This document shows, in pieces, positions 5,990-12,930 of a stretch of 12,930 nt of DNA. Below the pieces are notes generated by a model. It was not told where the DNA came from. It searched no databases and was given only the letters and a program-made list of their open reading frames with translations. A program made the translations under genes and the position numbers. Where the stretch lies: positions 1 through 12,930 of the forward strand of contig JAHLFQ010000205.1 of assembly GCA_018883705.1 (NCBI GenBank), read 5' to 3'. Origin of the DNA: Candidatus Cellulosilyticum pullistercoris (lineage in GTDB: Bacteria; Bacillota; Clostridia; Lachnospirales; Cellulosilyticaceae). How positions within the stretch are numbered: the first letter of the stretch is position 1; each line of letters starts with the position of its first letter.

Positions 5990-6682
5990 ATGGAAGCCTT
6001 TTCAGAGGAATTACTATCACAGCTAGAGAGTAAAATCAGTTTTGTAATTCCTGTTTTTGGAGGAATACCAGTGCCTACTTCTGTAGTGGTTACATGGGGT
6101 ATCATGATCGTTTTAGTATTATGTTCGATTATCTTTGTAAGAAATTTAGAGACGATCCCCAAACGTACTCAGAATGTTATAGAGATTGCTGTAGAATGGC
6201 TTAACCAGTTCTTTGAGGATATCTTGGGTAAGGAAGGAAAACGGTACATACCTTATCTTAGTACAGTAGCACTTTATATAGCTTGTGCAAATCTCATTGG
6301 AATTTTTGGCTTTACACCGCCAACAAAGGATTTAGATGTTACAGCAGGATTAGCAATTATGAGTATTATATTGATTGAATATGCTGGCATAAAAGCCAAA
6401 GGAACGAAGAAGTGGATTAGAAGTTTTGCAGAACCTATGGCACTTATTGCGCCTATTAATGTTTTGGAGGTATTTATTAGGCCTTTGTCATTGTGTATGC
6501 GACTTTTTGGAAACGTGCTAGGGGCATTTGTAGTTATGGAACTTATCAAAATGGTGATACCTATCGCACTTCCAGTACCATTTAGTGTGTATTTTGATAT
6601 TTTTGATGGTTTAATACAAGCGTATGTCTTTGTCTTCTTAACTTCTCTATTTGTTCAAGAAGCGATTGAAGTAGAAGAATAA
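5990..6682 (+). CDS. atpB: F1Fo ATP synthase subunit a, 230 aa
   Basis: Membrane stator of Fo, forming the ion half-channels against the c-ring. Hydrophobic segments lie near residues 30-50, 88-108, 117-140, 155-195 and 203-225. The hallmark RPLSLCMRLFGN is present: R171 is the essential arginine facing the c-ring carboxylate. The position corresponding to E. coli aGlu219 is F180, which I believe is usual in clostridial a subunits. Q210 region (LIQAYVFVFL) matches the last helix. I chose ATG 5990, 8 nt after AGGTG, rather than GTG 5981, which overlaps that site. First gene of the operon, with no atpI before it. Confidence 0.95.
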   Translation: MEAFSEELLSQLESKISFVIPVFGGIPVPTSVVVTWGIMIVLVLCSIIFVRNLETIPKRTQNVIEIAVEWLNQFFEDILGKEGKRYIPYLSTVALYIACANLIGIFGFTPPTKDLDVTAGLAIMSIILIEYAGIKAKGTKKWIRSFAEPMALIAPINVLEVFIRPLSLCMRLFGNVLGAFVVMELIKMVIPIALPVPFSVYFDIFDGLIQAYVFVFLTSLFVQEAIEVEE

Positions 6683-6738
6683 GTAGAGAGTAGAAATAAA
6701 TAAAAAATAAATGAATAGTTAATAAAGGAGAAACGATT

Positions 6739-6963
6739 ATGGGAACATTAGTAGCAATTGGAGCAGGTATAGCTGTAATGACAGGAATTGGAGCAGGTCT
6801 AGGAATAGGTATTGCCACATCAAAAGCAGCAGAATCTATTGCGAGACAACCAGAAGCAAAAGGAGATATTAATAAAGCGTTATTATTAGGTTGTGCTCTA
6901 GCAGAAGCAACGGCTATTTATGGATTTGTTATCGCTGTTCTTATTATTCTATTCTTAAAATAA
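6739..6963 (+). CDS. atpE: F1Fo ATP synthase subunit c, copy 1, 74 aa
   Basis: A two-helix hairpin forming the rotating ion-binding ring. Helix 1 is glycine-rich (GIGAGLGIGIA), the polar loop is ARQPEAKGD, and helix 2 carries the ion-binding carboxylate E56 in AEATAIY. Compared with the sodium-binding ring of Ilyobacter, the side-chain ligands Gln32 and Ser66 correspond to I23 and A57 here, so proton coupling is more likely, though Y61 and T58 remain. RBS AAAGGAG lies 10 or so nt before the ATG. A nearly identical second copy follows after 62 bases. Confidence 0.96.
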   Translation: MGTLVAIGAGIAVMTGIGAGLGIGIATSKAAESIARQPEAKGDINKALLLGCALAEATAIYGFVIAVLIILFLK

Positions 6964-6979
6964 TAATTATTATAAGAAT
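6951..6979 (+). promoter_or_regulatory. A/T-rich hairpin spanning the stop codon of the first atpE
   Basis: ATTCTTA-A-AATAA pairs with TTATT-A-TAAGAAT (6951-6963 with 6967-6979): 12 base pairs with one A-A mismatch and a 3-nt loop. It covers the last codons and stop of atpE copy 1. No U-tract follows, so it is not a terminator; it could influence mRNA stability or processing between the two c genes. Confidence 0.5.
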
Positions 6980-7025
6980 AACTTAGATTATCACATAAAA
7001 AGTACATAGTATAGGAGATGTTAAT

Positions 7026-7250
7026 ATGAATACATTAGTAGCAGTTGGAGCAGGTATTGCTGTAATGACAGGTATAGGAGCAGGTCTAGGAATAGGTATT
7101 GCTACATCAAAAGCAACAGAATCTATTGCAAGACAACCAGAAGCAAAAGGGGATATTAATAAAGCATTATTATTAGGTTGTGCTCTAGCAGAAGCAACAG
7201 CTATTTATGGATTTGTAATTGCCGTTCTTATTATCCTTTTCTTAAAATAA
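7026..7250 (+). CDS. atpE: F1Fo ATP synthase subunit c, copy 2, 74 aa
   Basis: The tandem paralogue of the gene before it. It differs at only three residues (N2 for G, V7 for I, T31 for A), and the ion-binding E56 with its surroundings is identical. At the DNA level I count 18 differences in 225, of which 13 of the 16 changed codons are silent, pointing to selection on both copies rather than a very recent copy. The upstream region and RBS (AGGAGATG) differ from those of copy 1. Both products could enter the same ring, or the second copy may raise the supply of c, which is needed in many copies per complex. Confidence 0.95.
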   Translation: MNTLVAVGAGIAVMTGIGAGLGIGIATSKATESIARQPEAKGDINKALLLGCALAEATAIYGFVIAVLIILFLK

Positions 7251-7268
7251 GTTCGGGGGTGATTGCAA

Positions 7269-7754
7269 ATGTTAGTATTAGATTGGAATATAATATGGAC
7301 CATCGTTAACATTACGATTTTATATCTTCTAATGAAAAAGTTTTTGTTTGGCCCTATTACAGAAATGATGGATAAAAGGACAAAAACAATTGAAGACTCA
7401 TTTGAAGCGGCAAAAAACAAAAATAAAGAAGCTGAGCATTTAAAAATGCAATATGAAGAAGCTCTAAGTCATGCAAAAATAGAAGCAGAAGAAATCGTCA
7501 AAGAAGCAAGAGAAAGAGCTAACGATGTGTATGATAGAACTGTAAAGGCAGCAGAAAATGAAGCTAGTAGAGTCATCGAAAATGCTAATAAGGCAATTGA
7601 AGTGGAAAGAAAGAAAACCATAGAAGGCATTGAAAGTGAGATTATAGGCTTAACAATGGCAGCAGCTTCAAAGATTTTAGAACAAAATATTAATGAAGAT
7701 ATGAACAAGCAATTAGTTGATGATTTCTTAGCGGAGGTAGGTGCTACTAAATGA
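7269..7754 (+). CDS. atpF: F1Fo ATP synthase subunit b, 161 aa
   Basis: Peripheral stalk. One N-terminal membrane helix (about residues 5-22, IIWTIVNITILYLLM) is followed by KKFLFGPI and a long charged helix rich in E, K and A that forms the coiled-coil dimer binding subunit delta. Length fits the family. The start at ATG 7269 is chosen because GGGGGTGAT (7255-7263) lies 5 nt upstream; the in-frame TTG at 7263 overlaps that site. Its stop TGA overlaps the start of atpH in an ATGA, suggesting translational coupling. Confidence 0.95.
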   Translation: MLVLDWNIIWTIVNITILYLLMKKFLFGPITEMMDKRTKTIEDSFEAAKNKNKEAEHLKMQYEEALSHAKIEAEEIVKEARERANDVYDRTVKAAENEASRVIENANKAIEVERKKTIEGIESEIIGLTMAAASKILEQNINEDMNKQLVDDFLAEVGATK

Positions 7755-8254
7755 CACAACTTGATGCTAATTATGGAAAAGTTCTATTTCAACTAAGACC
7801 TTCTACTGAAGTTATAGGTCGTATGAAAGAACTTTTATTAAATCATAAAGAATTATTAGCAGCACTAGATAATCCTAGTATTAAGGCAAAAGAAAAACAT
7901 GCCGTCATAGATAAGCTTTTTGACCCTGAAGTAAAGAATTTTCTTAAAGTATTATGTGATAACAATTATGTTAGTCATATTGGAGAGATTCTTATTGCAT
8001 ATGATGATTTGGTATTAGAAAGCAAAAATATGATTCGTGCAACACTTTCTTTTGTGACAAAACCTAGTGATGCCCAATTAACAGGGATTAAAGATATGAT
8101 TTGTAAAAAATATAACAAAGAAGGCGTTTTGTTAGACCTAAAAGAAGATCCATCTCTTGTTGGAGGTTTTATCTTAAATGTAGGCGATGTAGAATATGAC
8201 AGAAGTGTTAAAGGTAAACTTTTAGATATGCAAAAAAGACTTCTATGGAGGTGA
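7751..8254 (+). CDS. atpH: F1Fo ATP synthase subunit delta, 167 aa
   Basis: OSCP/delta family, linking the b dimer to the top of the alpha3-beta3 head. The N-terminal helical bundle begins ANYGKVLFQL, with the typical FLKVLCDNNY and, near the C-terminus, the conserved DPSLVGGFILNVGD strand-turn. Slightly shorter than usual relatives (about 175-180). The start overlaps the atpF stop by 4 bases. The RBS is within the end of atpF (GGAGG at 7733-7737, AGGTG nearer). Its last codons contain the RBS of atpA. Confidence 0.94.
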   Translation: MTQLDANYGKVLFQLRPSTEVIGRMKELLLNHKELLAALDNPSIKAKEKHAVIDKLFDPEVKNFLKVLCDNNYVSHIGEILIAYDDLVLESKNMIRATLSFVTKPSDAQLTGIKDMICKKYNKEGVLLDLKEDPSLVGGFILNVGDVEYDRSVKGKLLDMQKRLLWR

Positions 8255-8262
8255 ACAGCTTG
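8247..8262 (+). promoter_or_regulatory. Ribosome binding site that fixes the TTG start of atpA
   Basis: GGAGGTGA (8247-8254), the full anti-SD complement, lies within the last codons and stop of atpH and 5 nt before TTG 8260. An in-frame ATG at 8245 would put the start before this site and has no RBS of its own. Confidence 0.8.
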
Positions 8263-9759
8263 AGTAATATTAATCCAAACGAAATTATTTCTGTTCTTAA
8301 AAATGAAATAGATGATTATGACAGAAAAATGGTGGTACAAGAAACCGGTACAGTTGTTCAAATTAGCGATGGTATAGCAAACGTATATGGCTTAAACCAT
8401 GCTATGTATGGTGAACTTATTGAATTTGAAAACGGTGTTAGAGGTATCGTTCAAAATATAGAAATGAAATCTGTTGGTTGCGTATTATTAGGAACAGATT
8501 ATGGTTTATCAGAAGGTTCTAAAGCAACAAGAACAGGTAAAAAGGCAGGTGTACCTGTCGGTGAAGCTTTAATTGGTAGGGTTGTAAATTCATTAGGTAA
8601 TCCTATTGATGGAAAAGGTGCGATTGAAGCAAGTGATTATTATCCTATTGAAAATGAAGCGCCAGGTGTAATAGATAGAAAATCTGTATCTGTGCCACTT
8701 CAAACAGGAATTCTTGCTATTGATTCTATGTTCCCAATTGGTAGAGGGCAACGTGAGTTAATCATTGGGGATAGACAAACAGGAAAAACTTCTATTGCAA
8801 TAGATACTATTTTAAATCAAAAAGGCCAAGATATGATTTGTATTTATGTTGCAATTGGGCAAAAGGCATCTACTGTTGCAAAAATAGTATCTACACTAAC
8901 TAAACATGGTGCAATGGATTATTCGATTGTTGTTTCTTCACCAGCTAGTGACCCAGCACCACTACAATATATAGCACCTTATGCAGGAACTGCAATGGCA
9001 GAGTATTTTATGCATCAAGGTAAAGATGTGCTTATTGTATATGATGATCTTTCTAAACATGCGGTTGCCTATAGAGCCATGTCTTTACTTTTACAAAGAT
9101 CACCAGGACGTGAAGCGTATCCAGGAGATGTATTCTATCTTCACTCAAGACTACTTGAACGTTCAAGTAGATTAGATGAAGCACATGGTGGTGGTTCTAT
9201 TACAGCACTTCCTATTATTGAAACTTTAGCGGGAGATGTATCTGCTTATATTCCAACAAATGTTATTTCTATTACAGATGGACAGATTTTCCTTGAGAGC
9301 GAACTATTCTTCTCAGGTATTAGACCAGCGGTTAATGTTGGGCTTTCAGTATCTCGTGTAGGTGGTGCAGCACAAACTAAGGCGATGAAAAAAGTATCAG
9401 GTAGCTTACGTATTGATTTAGCACAGTTTAGAGAAATGGAAGTCTTTACTCAATTTAGTTCTGAACTCGATAAATCTACAAGAGAGCTTTTAGATCATGG
9501 AAATAGATTAGTAGAACTTCTCAAACAACCATTAGCTAAACCTATGTCACTTCATGAAGAAGTTATTTTACTATGTGCGGCAACTAATAGATTATTATTA
9601 AATGTACCTATAAAAGAGATTAAGACATTTAAGAAGGAATTGGTAGAACATTTTGAGAATAATTATCCTGATTTAGTTGAAGAAATTGAAACTAAAAAAG
9701 CCTTAACTGAAGAAATGATTGAGCAGATTAAAAAGGTAACGATAGAATTTAAAAAGTAG
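8260..9759 (+). CDS. atpA: F1Fo ATP synthase subunit alpha, 499 aa
   Basis: Non-catalytic nucleotide-binding subunit of F1, soluble on the cytoplasmic side. Domains in order: N-terminal beta-barrel (about 25-90), nucleotide-binding domain with Walker A GDRQTGKT at 170-177 and the IYDD strand, and C-terminal helical domain. The arginine finger that completes the beta catalytic site is R366 in VSRVGGAAQ. The start is taken as TTG 8260 with a perfect RBS 5 nt upstream. This gives MSNINPNEIISVL, the usual N-terminal form; starting at ATG 8245 would add five residues. Confidence 0.96.
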   Translation: MSNINPNEIISVLKNEIDDYDRKMVVQETGTVVQISDGIANVYGLNHAMYGELIEFENGVRGIVQNIEMKSVGCVLLGTDYGLSEGSKATRTGKKAGVPVGEALIGRVVNSLGNPIDGKGAIEASDYYPIENEAPGVIDRKSVSVPLQTGILAIDSMFPIGRGQRELIIGDRQTGKTSIAIDTILNQKGQDMICIYVAIGQKASTVAKIVSTLTKHGAMDYSIVVSSPASDPAPLQYIAPYAGTAMAEYFMHQGKDVLIVYDDLSKHAVAYRAMSLLLQRSPGREAYPGDVFYLHSRLLERSSRLDEAHGGGSITALPIIETLAGDVSAYIPTNVISITDGQIFLESELFFSGIRPAVNVGLSVSRVGGAAQTKAMKKVSGSLRIDLAQFREMEVFTQFSSELDKSTRELLDHGNRLVELLKQPLAKPMSLHEEVILLCAATNRLLLNVPIKEIKTFKKELVEHFENNYPDLVEEIETKKALTEEMIEQIKKVTIEFKK

Positions 9760-9769
9760 GTGAATAAAA

Positions 9770-10648
9770 ATGACCAATATGAGAGAAATTCGTTCCAGAA
9801 TGAAGAGTATACAGGACATTATGAAAATCACCAATGCTATGTATTTAATTTCTTCCTCTAAATTAAAAAAAGCAAGAAAAAGCCTAACTGCTACAGAGCC
9901 TTATTTTGAAACGCTTCAAACAACAATCCAAGATATTTTAATGCGTATTCCAGATATAGAGCATTCAGCATTTGATATGCGTACGGATGTTAAGGAAGAA
10001 GATAAAAAAAGAGGATATATTGTAATTACTGCGGATAAAGGTCTAGCAGGTGCTTATAATCATAATATTATAAAGCTTGCTGAAAAGGAGATGAATAAAG
10101 GAAAAAACAATTTCCTTTTTGCAGTCGGTCAAGTTGGAAGGCGTTATTTTGCCAAGAAAAACGTAACGGTTGATGTAGAATTTCTTTATACAGCTCAGAA
10201 TCCAACATTACATAGAGCAAGAATTATTGCTGCAACAATTATAGAGTTATATGAAAGAAAAGAATTAGATGAAGTTTATATTATCTATACTAAAATGATA
10301 ACGCCTATGAAAGCTGAAGCAGAGATGCTTCAAGTTCTGCCATTACAAAAATCTCGTTTTGATAAGGTAAGTGGTAAAAGATTTAATGAAACGGCAGTAT
10401 TTAATCCTTCTCCTGAAAAAGTTATGGATAAAGTTGTACCCAATTATATTAAAGGGCTCATCTATGGAACGCTTGTAGAAGCATTTTCTAGTGAACAAAA
10501 TGCAAGAATGATGGCTATGGAAGCAGCCACAACAAGTGCAAAAGAAATGATTAGTGATTTATCGCTTATGTATAACCGTGCAAGACAGGCAGCAATTACG
10601 CAGGAAATTACGGAAATTGCAAGCGGCGCTAAATGTGCAAAGAAGTAG
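9770..10648 (+). CDS. atpG: F1Fo ATP synthase subunit gamma, 292 aa
   Basis: Central rotating shaft. The N-terminal helix (MREIRSRMKSIQDIMKIT) and C-terminal helix (ARMMAMEAATTSAKEM, then YNRARQAAITQEITEI) form the coiled coil inside the alpha-beta ring, with a Rossmann-like domain between (VITADKGLAGAYN). Length is typical. The RBS AGGTGA overlaps the atpA stop codon. The tail ends SGAKCAKK with a cysteine, where the usual ending is close to GGANAL. Confidence 0.95.
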   Translation: MTNMREIRSRMKSIQDIMKITNAMYLISSSKLKKARKSLTATEPYFETLQTTIQDILMRIPDIEHSAFDMRTDVKEEDKKRGYIVITADKGLAGAYNHNIIKLAEKEMNKGKNNFLFAVGQVGRRYFAKKNVTVDVEFLYTAQNPTLHRARIIAATIIELYERKELDEVYIIYTKMITPMKAEAEMLQVLPLQKSRFDKVSGKRFNETAVFNPSPEKVMDKVVPNYIKGLIYGTLVEAFSSEQNARMMAMEAATTSAKEMISDLSLMYNRARQAAITQEITEIASGAKCAKK

Positions 10649-10673
10649 ATAAGCTGAAAGGAGTGTATAGGCG

Positions 10674-12080
10674 ATGATGGAAAAAGGCAAGATTGTACAA
10701 GTTTTAGGTGCAGTTGTTGATGTAGAGTTTGAAAGTGGTAAATTACCAATGATCAAAGATGCATTAACTGTTATAAATGAAGGAAAAAAAGTTGTTATGG
10801 AAGTTGCCCAACACATGGGAAATAATATTGTACGTTGTATCATGTTAGCTTCTAGTGAGGGATTAACAAAAGACATGGAGGTTACTGCTACAGGTGCAGG
10901 TATTACAGTACCAGTTGGAAAACAGACATTAGGACGTATGTTTAATGTTCTTGGAGACGTAATTGATGGTGGTGAAGCCGTAGTAGGTGAAGAAAACTGG
11001 AACATTCATAGAAAACCACCTGAATTTGAAGATCAAAGTCCTGTTGTTGAAGTCTTAGAAACAGGGATAAAAGTAATAGATTTATTAGCACCTTATGCAA
11101 AAGGTGGTAAAATTGGTTTATTTGGTGGTGCAGGAGTAGGTAAAACAGTACTTATCCAAGAACTTATTCATAATATTGCAACAGAACATGGTGGCTATTC
11201 TATCTTTACAGGGGTTGGAGAAAGATCTCGTGAAGGAAATGACCTTTGGATGGAAATGAAAGAATCAGGCGTTATTAGCAAAACAGCTTTAGTGTTCGGA
11301 CAAATGAATGAGCCACCTGGATCACGTATGAGAGTTGCTCAAACAGGCTTAACAATGGCAGAATACTTTAGAGATAAAGAAAAACAAGATGTGCTTTTAT
11401 TTATTGATAATATTTTCCGTTATGTACAAGCAGGATCTGAAGTATCAGCTCTTTTAGGGCGTATGCCTTCAGCAGTAGGATATCAACCTACACTTGCTAG
11501 TGAGGTAGGTGAACTTCAAGAAAGAATTACCTCTACAAAAAATGGTTCTATTACCTCAGTGCAAGCTGTTTATGTACCAGCCGATGACTTAACTGACCCA
11601 GCACCAGCAATTACATTTGCCCATTTGGATGCTACTACAGTTTTATCAAGAAAAATAGTTGAACAAGGTATTTACCCAGCGGTAGATCCTCTTGAATCTT
11701 CTTCTAGAATTCTAGAGCCAGATGTTGTAGGTGAGGAACACTATGAAGTAGCTAGAAAGACACAAGAATTGTTACAACGCTATAAAGAATTACAAGATAT
11801 TATTGGAATCTTAGGTATGGAAGAACTAGATGAAGAAGATAAGCTTGCTGTATATCGTGCAAGAAAGATTCAGAAGTTCTTATCTCAACCATTCTCTGTA
11901 GCAGAAGTTTTCACAGGTATGAAGGGAAAATATGTACCACTTAAAGAAACAATAAGAGGATTTAAGGCAATTATTGATGGTGAAATGGATGACTATCCAG
12001 AAGCAGCTTTCCTTATGGTTGGAACAATTGATGAAGTAATCGAGAAAGCAAAAGCTATAAGTAATACAGATGAAGTATAG
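10674..12080 (+). CDS. atpD: F1Fo ATP synthase subunit beta, 468 aa
   Basis: Catalytic subunit of F1. N-terminal barrel (KGKIVQVLGAVVDVEF), Walker A GGAGVGKT at 151-158, and catalytic glutamate E183 in GERSREGND, where most relatives have GERTREGND. The IDNIFR Walker B strand and the SEVSALLGRMPSAVGYQPTL segment are conserved. The DELSEED-type motif reads EELDEED, a serine-to-aspartate change. AAAGGAG lies 10 nt before ATG 10674; an adjacent ATG at 10677 is possible. Separated from atpG by 25 bases. Confidence 0.96.
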   Translation: MMEKGKIVQVLGAVVDVEFESGKLPMIKDALTVINEGKKVVMEVAQHMGNNIVRCIMLASSEGLTKDMEVTATGAGITVPVGKQTLGRMFNVLGDVIDGGEAVVGEENWNIHRKPPEFEDQSPVVEVLETGIKVIDLLAPYAKGGKIGLFGGAGVGKTVLIQELIHNIATEHGGYSIFTGVGERSREGNDLWMEMKESGVISKTALVFGQMNEPPGSRMRVAQTGLTMAEYFRDKEKQDVLLFIDNIFRYVQAGSEVSALLGRMPSAVGYQPTLASEVGELQERITSTKNGSITSVQAVYVPADDLTDPAPAITFAHLDATTVLSRKIVEQGIYPAVDPLESSSRILEPDVVGEEHYEVARKTQELLQRYKELQDIIGILGMEELDEEDKLAVYRARKIQKFLSQPFSVAEVFTGMKGKYVPLKETIRGFKAIIDGEMDDYPEAAFLMVGTIDEVIEKAKAISNTDEV

Positions 12081-12095
12081 AGATGAGGTATGAAA

Positions 12096-12506
12096 ATGGC
12101 TAATACATTTTATCTTGAAATTATTGCAAGTGATCATAAATTTTATACAGGTGAGTGTGAGGAACTGGTATTTCCAGCTATCGATGGCTTATATGGGGTA
12201 CTACCTGGACATGAACCTATGGTAACAGCAGTGGATTCAGGAGAACTTAAGTTTAAAGTAGATGGCAAATGGAAATATGCAGCTGTTAGTGATGGTTTTG
12301 CACAAATTCTACCTAAAAAAGTTGTTTTACTAGCCGATACAGTTGAATTACCTGAAGAGATTGATATTAAGAGAGCACAAGAAGCTAAGTTAAGAGCAGA
12401 AGAAAAATTGCGCCAAAAACAAAGCATTTTAGAATATTATCAAACTCAGGCTTCACTGAATCGTGCAATGAACAGACTTAAAGTAACGAAGAGACATTTT
12501 AAATAG
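12096..12506 (+). CDS. atpC: F1Fo ATP synthase subunit epsilon, 136 aa
   Basis: Rotor subunit that couples gamma to the c-ring and can inhibit hydrolysis through its C-terminal helices. N-terminal beta-sandwich (FYLEIIASD, then IDGLYGVLPGHEPMV and the SDGFAQI strand) and a C-terminal helical hairpin (RAQEAKLRAEEKL, then a second helix to residue 130). The ATG at 12096 is chosen because GAGGT (12085-12089) is 6 nt before it; the ATG at 12090 directly abuts the site. Last gene of the operon, 15 bases after atpD. Confidence 0.95.
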   Translation: MANTFYLEIIASDHKFYTGECEELVFPAIDGLYGVLPGHEPMVTAVDSGELKFKVDGKWKYAAVSDGFAQILPKKVVLLADTVELPEEIDIKRAQEAKLRAEEKLRQKQSILEYYQTQASLNRAMNRLKVTKRHFK

Positions 12507-12519
12507 AATTAATTAGAAT

Positions 12520-12559
12520 ATAAAAGCACATAGGCTATACTATGTGCTTTTATGTTCTT
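12520..12559 (+). terminator. Terminator of the ATP synthase operon
   Basis: A perfect 14-bp stem (12520-12533 with 12540-12553) and a 6-nt loop, with GC-richer pairs in the middle and a T-rich 3' side continuing ATGTTCTT. It begins 13 bases after the atpC stop. Confidence 0.88.
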
Positions 12560-12606
12560 AAAAGATATGATTTATAAATTAATAAAAGAATATCTAAAAA
12601 ATAGTG

Positions 12607-12635
12607 TTGACATGAGTCAAAGTAAGTGATAAACT
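12607..12635 (+). promoter_or_regulatory. Promoter of the second tRNA cluster
   Basis: Consensus TTGACA (12607-12612), a 17-bp spacer and TAAACT (12630-12635), a weak -10 helped by TG one base upstream. It parallels the promoter of the first cluster in layout and in the short A-rich, ATAGTG-type flanks. Confidence 0.72.
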
Positions 12636-12665
12636 ATCAAAGTACTCGAGAAGAGCACAAGATAT

Positions 12666-12737
12666 TCCTCGATAGCTCAGCGGCAGAGCATCCGGCTGTT
12701 AACCGGAGGGTCGTAGGTTCGAACCCTACTCGGGGAG
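12666..12737 (+). tRNA. tRNA-Asn (GTT), copy 2
   Basis: 72 nt, the same as copy 1 at 5295-5366 except for one paired change: the second pair of the anticodon stem is C-G (TCCGG/CCGGA) where copy 1 has T-A. Anticodon GTT at 12698-12700, discriminator G, no CCA. Confidence 0.97.
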
Positions 12738-12772
12738 TTTTAATTTGATTACAAATTAGCCTTTATGATTAA

Positions 12773-12845
12773 AGGGGCATAGTTCAGTTGGTAGAACGTC
12801 GGTCTCCAAAACCGAATGTCGTGGGTTCAAGTCCTGCTGCCCCTG
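12773..12845 (+). tRNA. tRNA-Trp (CCA anticodon), copy 2
   Basis: 73 nt and identical to the copy at 5399-5471. Anticodon CCA at 12806-12808. It follows tRNA-Asn by 35 bases, and that spacer contains two hairpins. Confidence 0.97.
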
Positions 12846-12853
12846 TTTATTTT

Positions 12854-12927
12854 GGCCCAGTGGTACAGTTGGTTAGCACGCCGCCCTGTCACGGCGGAGG
12901 TCGAGGGTTCGAGTCCCTTCTGGGTCG
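12854..12927 (+). tRNA. tRNA-Asp (GTC)
   Basis: 74 nt: acceptor GGCCCAG/CTGGGTC, anticodon stem CCGCC/GGCGG, loop CTGTCAC with anticodon GTC at 12888-12890, discriminator G. The D-stem GTAC/GCAC has an A-C mismatch at 12-23. It lies 8 bases after tRNA-Trp, and the cluster probably continues past the window edge. CCA is not encoded. Confidence 0.95.
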
Positions 12928-12930
12928 TTT

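Noticed and set aside
6951..6979. Terminator between the two atpE genes
   Set aside because: The hairpin is nearly all A-U with no T-run after it, and the operon must continue to the essential b and F1 genes.
8245..8259. ATG start for atpA
   Set aside because: It precedes the strong GGAGGTGA site and has no site of its own; TTG 8260 is better placed.

Overview
The window is AT-rich DNA from a Gram-positive anaerobe of the Clostridia type. The evidence is A/T-heavy codon use, AGGAGG-type ribosome binding sites, intrinsic terminators, tRNA genes without encoded CCA, a one-cluster [4Fe-4S] ferredoxin, and clostridial RadA and AtpB sequences. A Lachnospirales relative, for example near Cellulosilyticum, is my guess from the protein sequences; nothing here proves it.

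Left part (1-5023), small single-gene units on both strands: the 3' end of radA (+), a bidirectional terminator, a ferredoxin (-), an AbgT-family transporter (+), a second convergent terminator, a NUDIX hydrolase (-), a cysteine-rich clostridial protein of unknown function (-), and a full-length YgjP/DUF45 homologue (+) whose HExxH zinc site has been replaced. The genes on the minus strand, and the YgjP homologue, have recognisable extended -10 promoters (TGnTATAAT).

Middle and right part (5024-12930): a possible structured RNA element at 5078-5154, then tRNA-Asn, tRNA-Trp and tRNA-Met behind a strong promoter and closed by a strong terminator. Next is a complete F1Fo ATP synthase operon, atpB-atpE-atpE-atpF-atpH-atpA-atpG-atpD-atpC, with its own promoter and terminator. 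Last is a second tRNA block, tRNA-Asn, tRNA-Trp, tRNA-Asp, running to the right edge. Fo comes first (a, two c genes, b), then F1 (delta, alpha, gamma, beta, epsilon), with short spacers or overlaps from atpF onward. No atpI precedes atpB.

The points most worth a second look are the inactive-looking YgjP homologue, the tandem nearly identical c-subunit genes, the structured intergenic element, and the paralogous tRNA-Asn/tRNA-Trp pairs that bracket the whole ATP synthase operon as direct repeats about 7.4 kb apart. I see no phage, transposon, CRISPR array or defence system.
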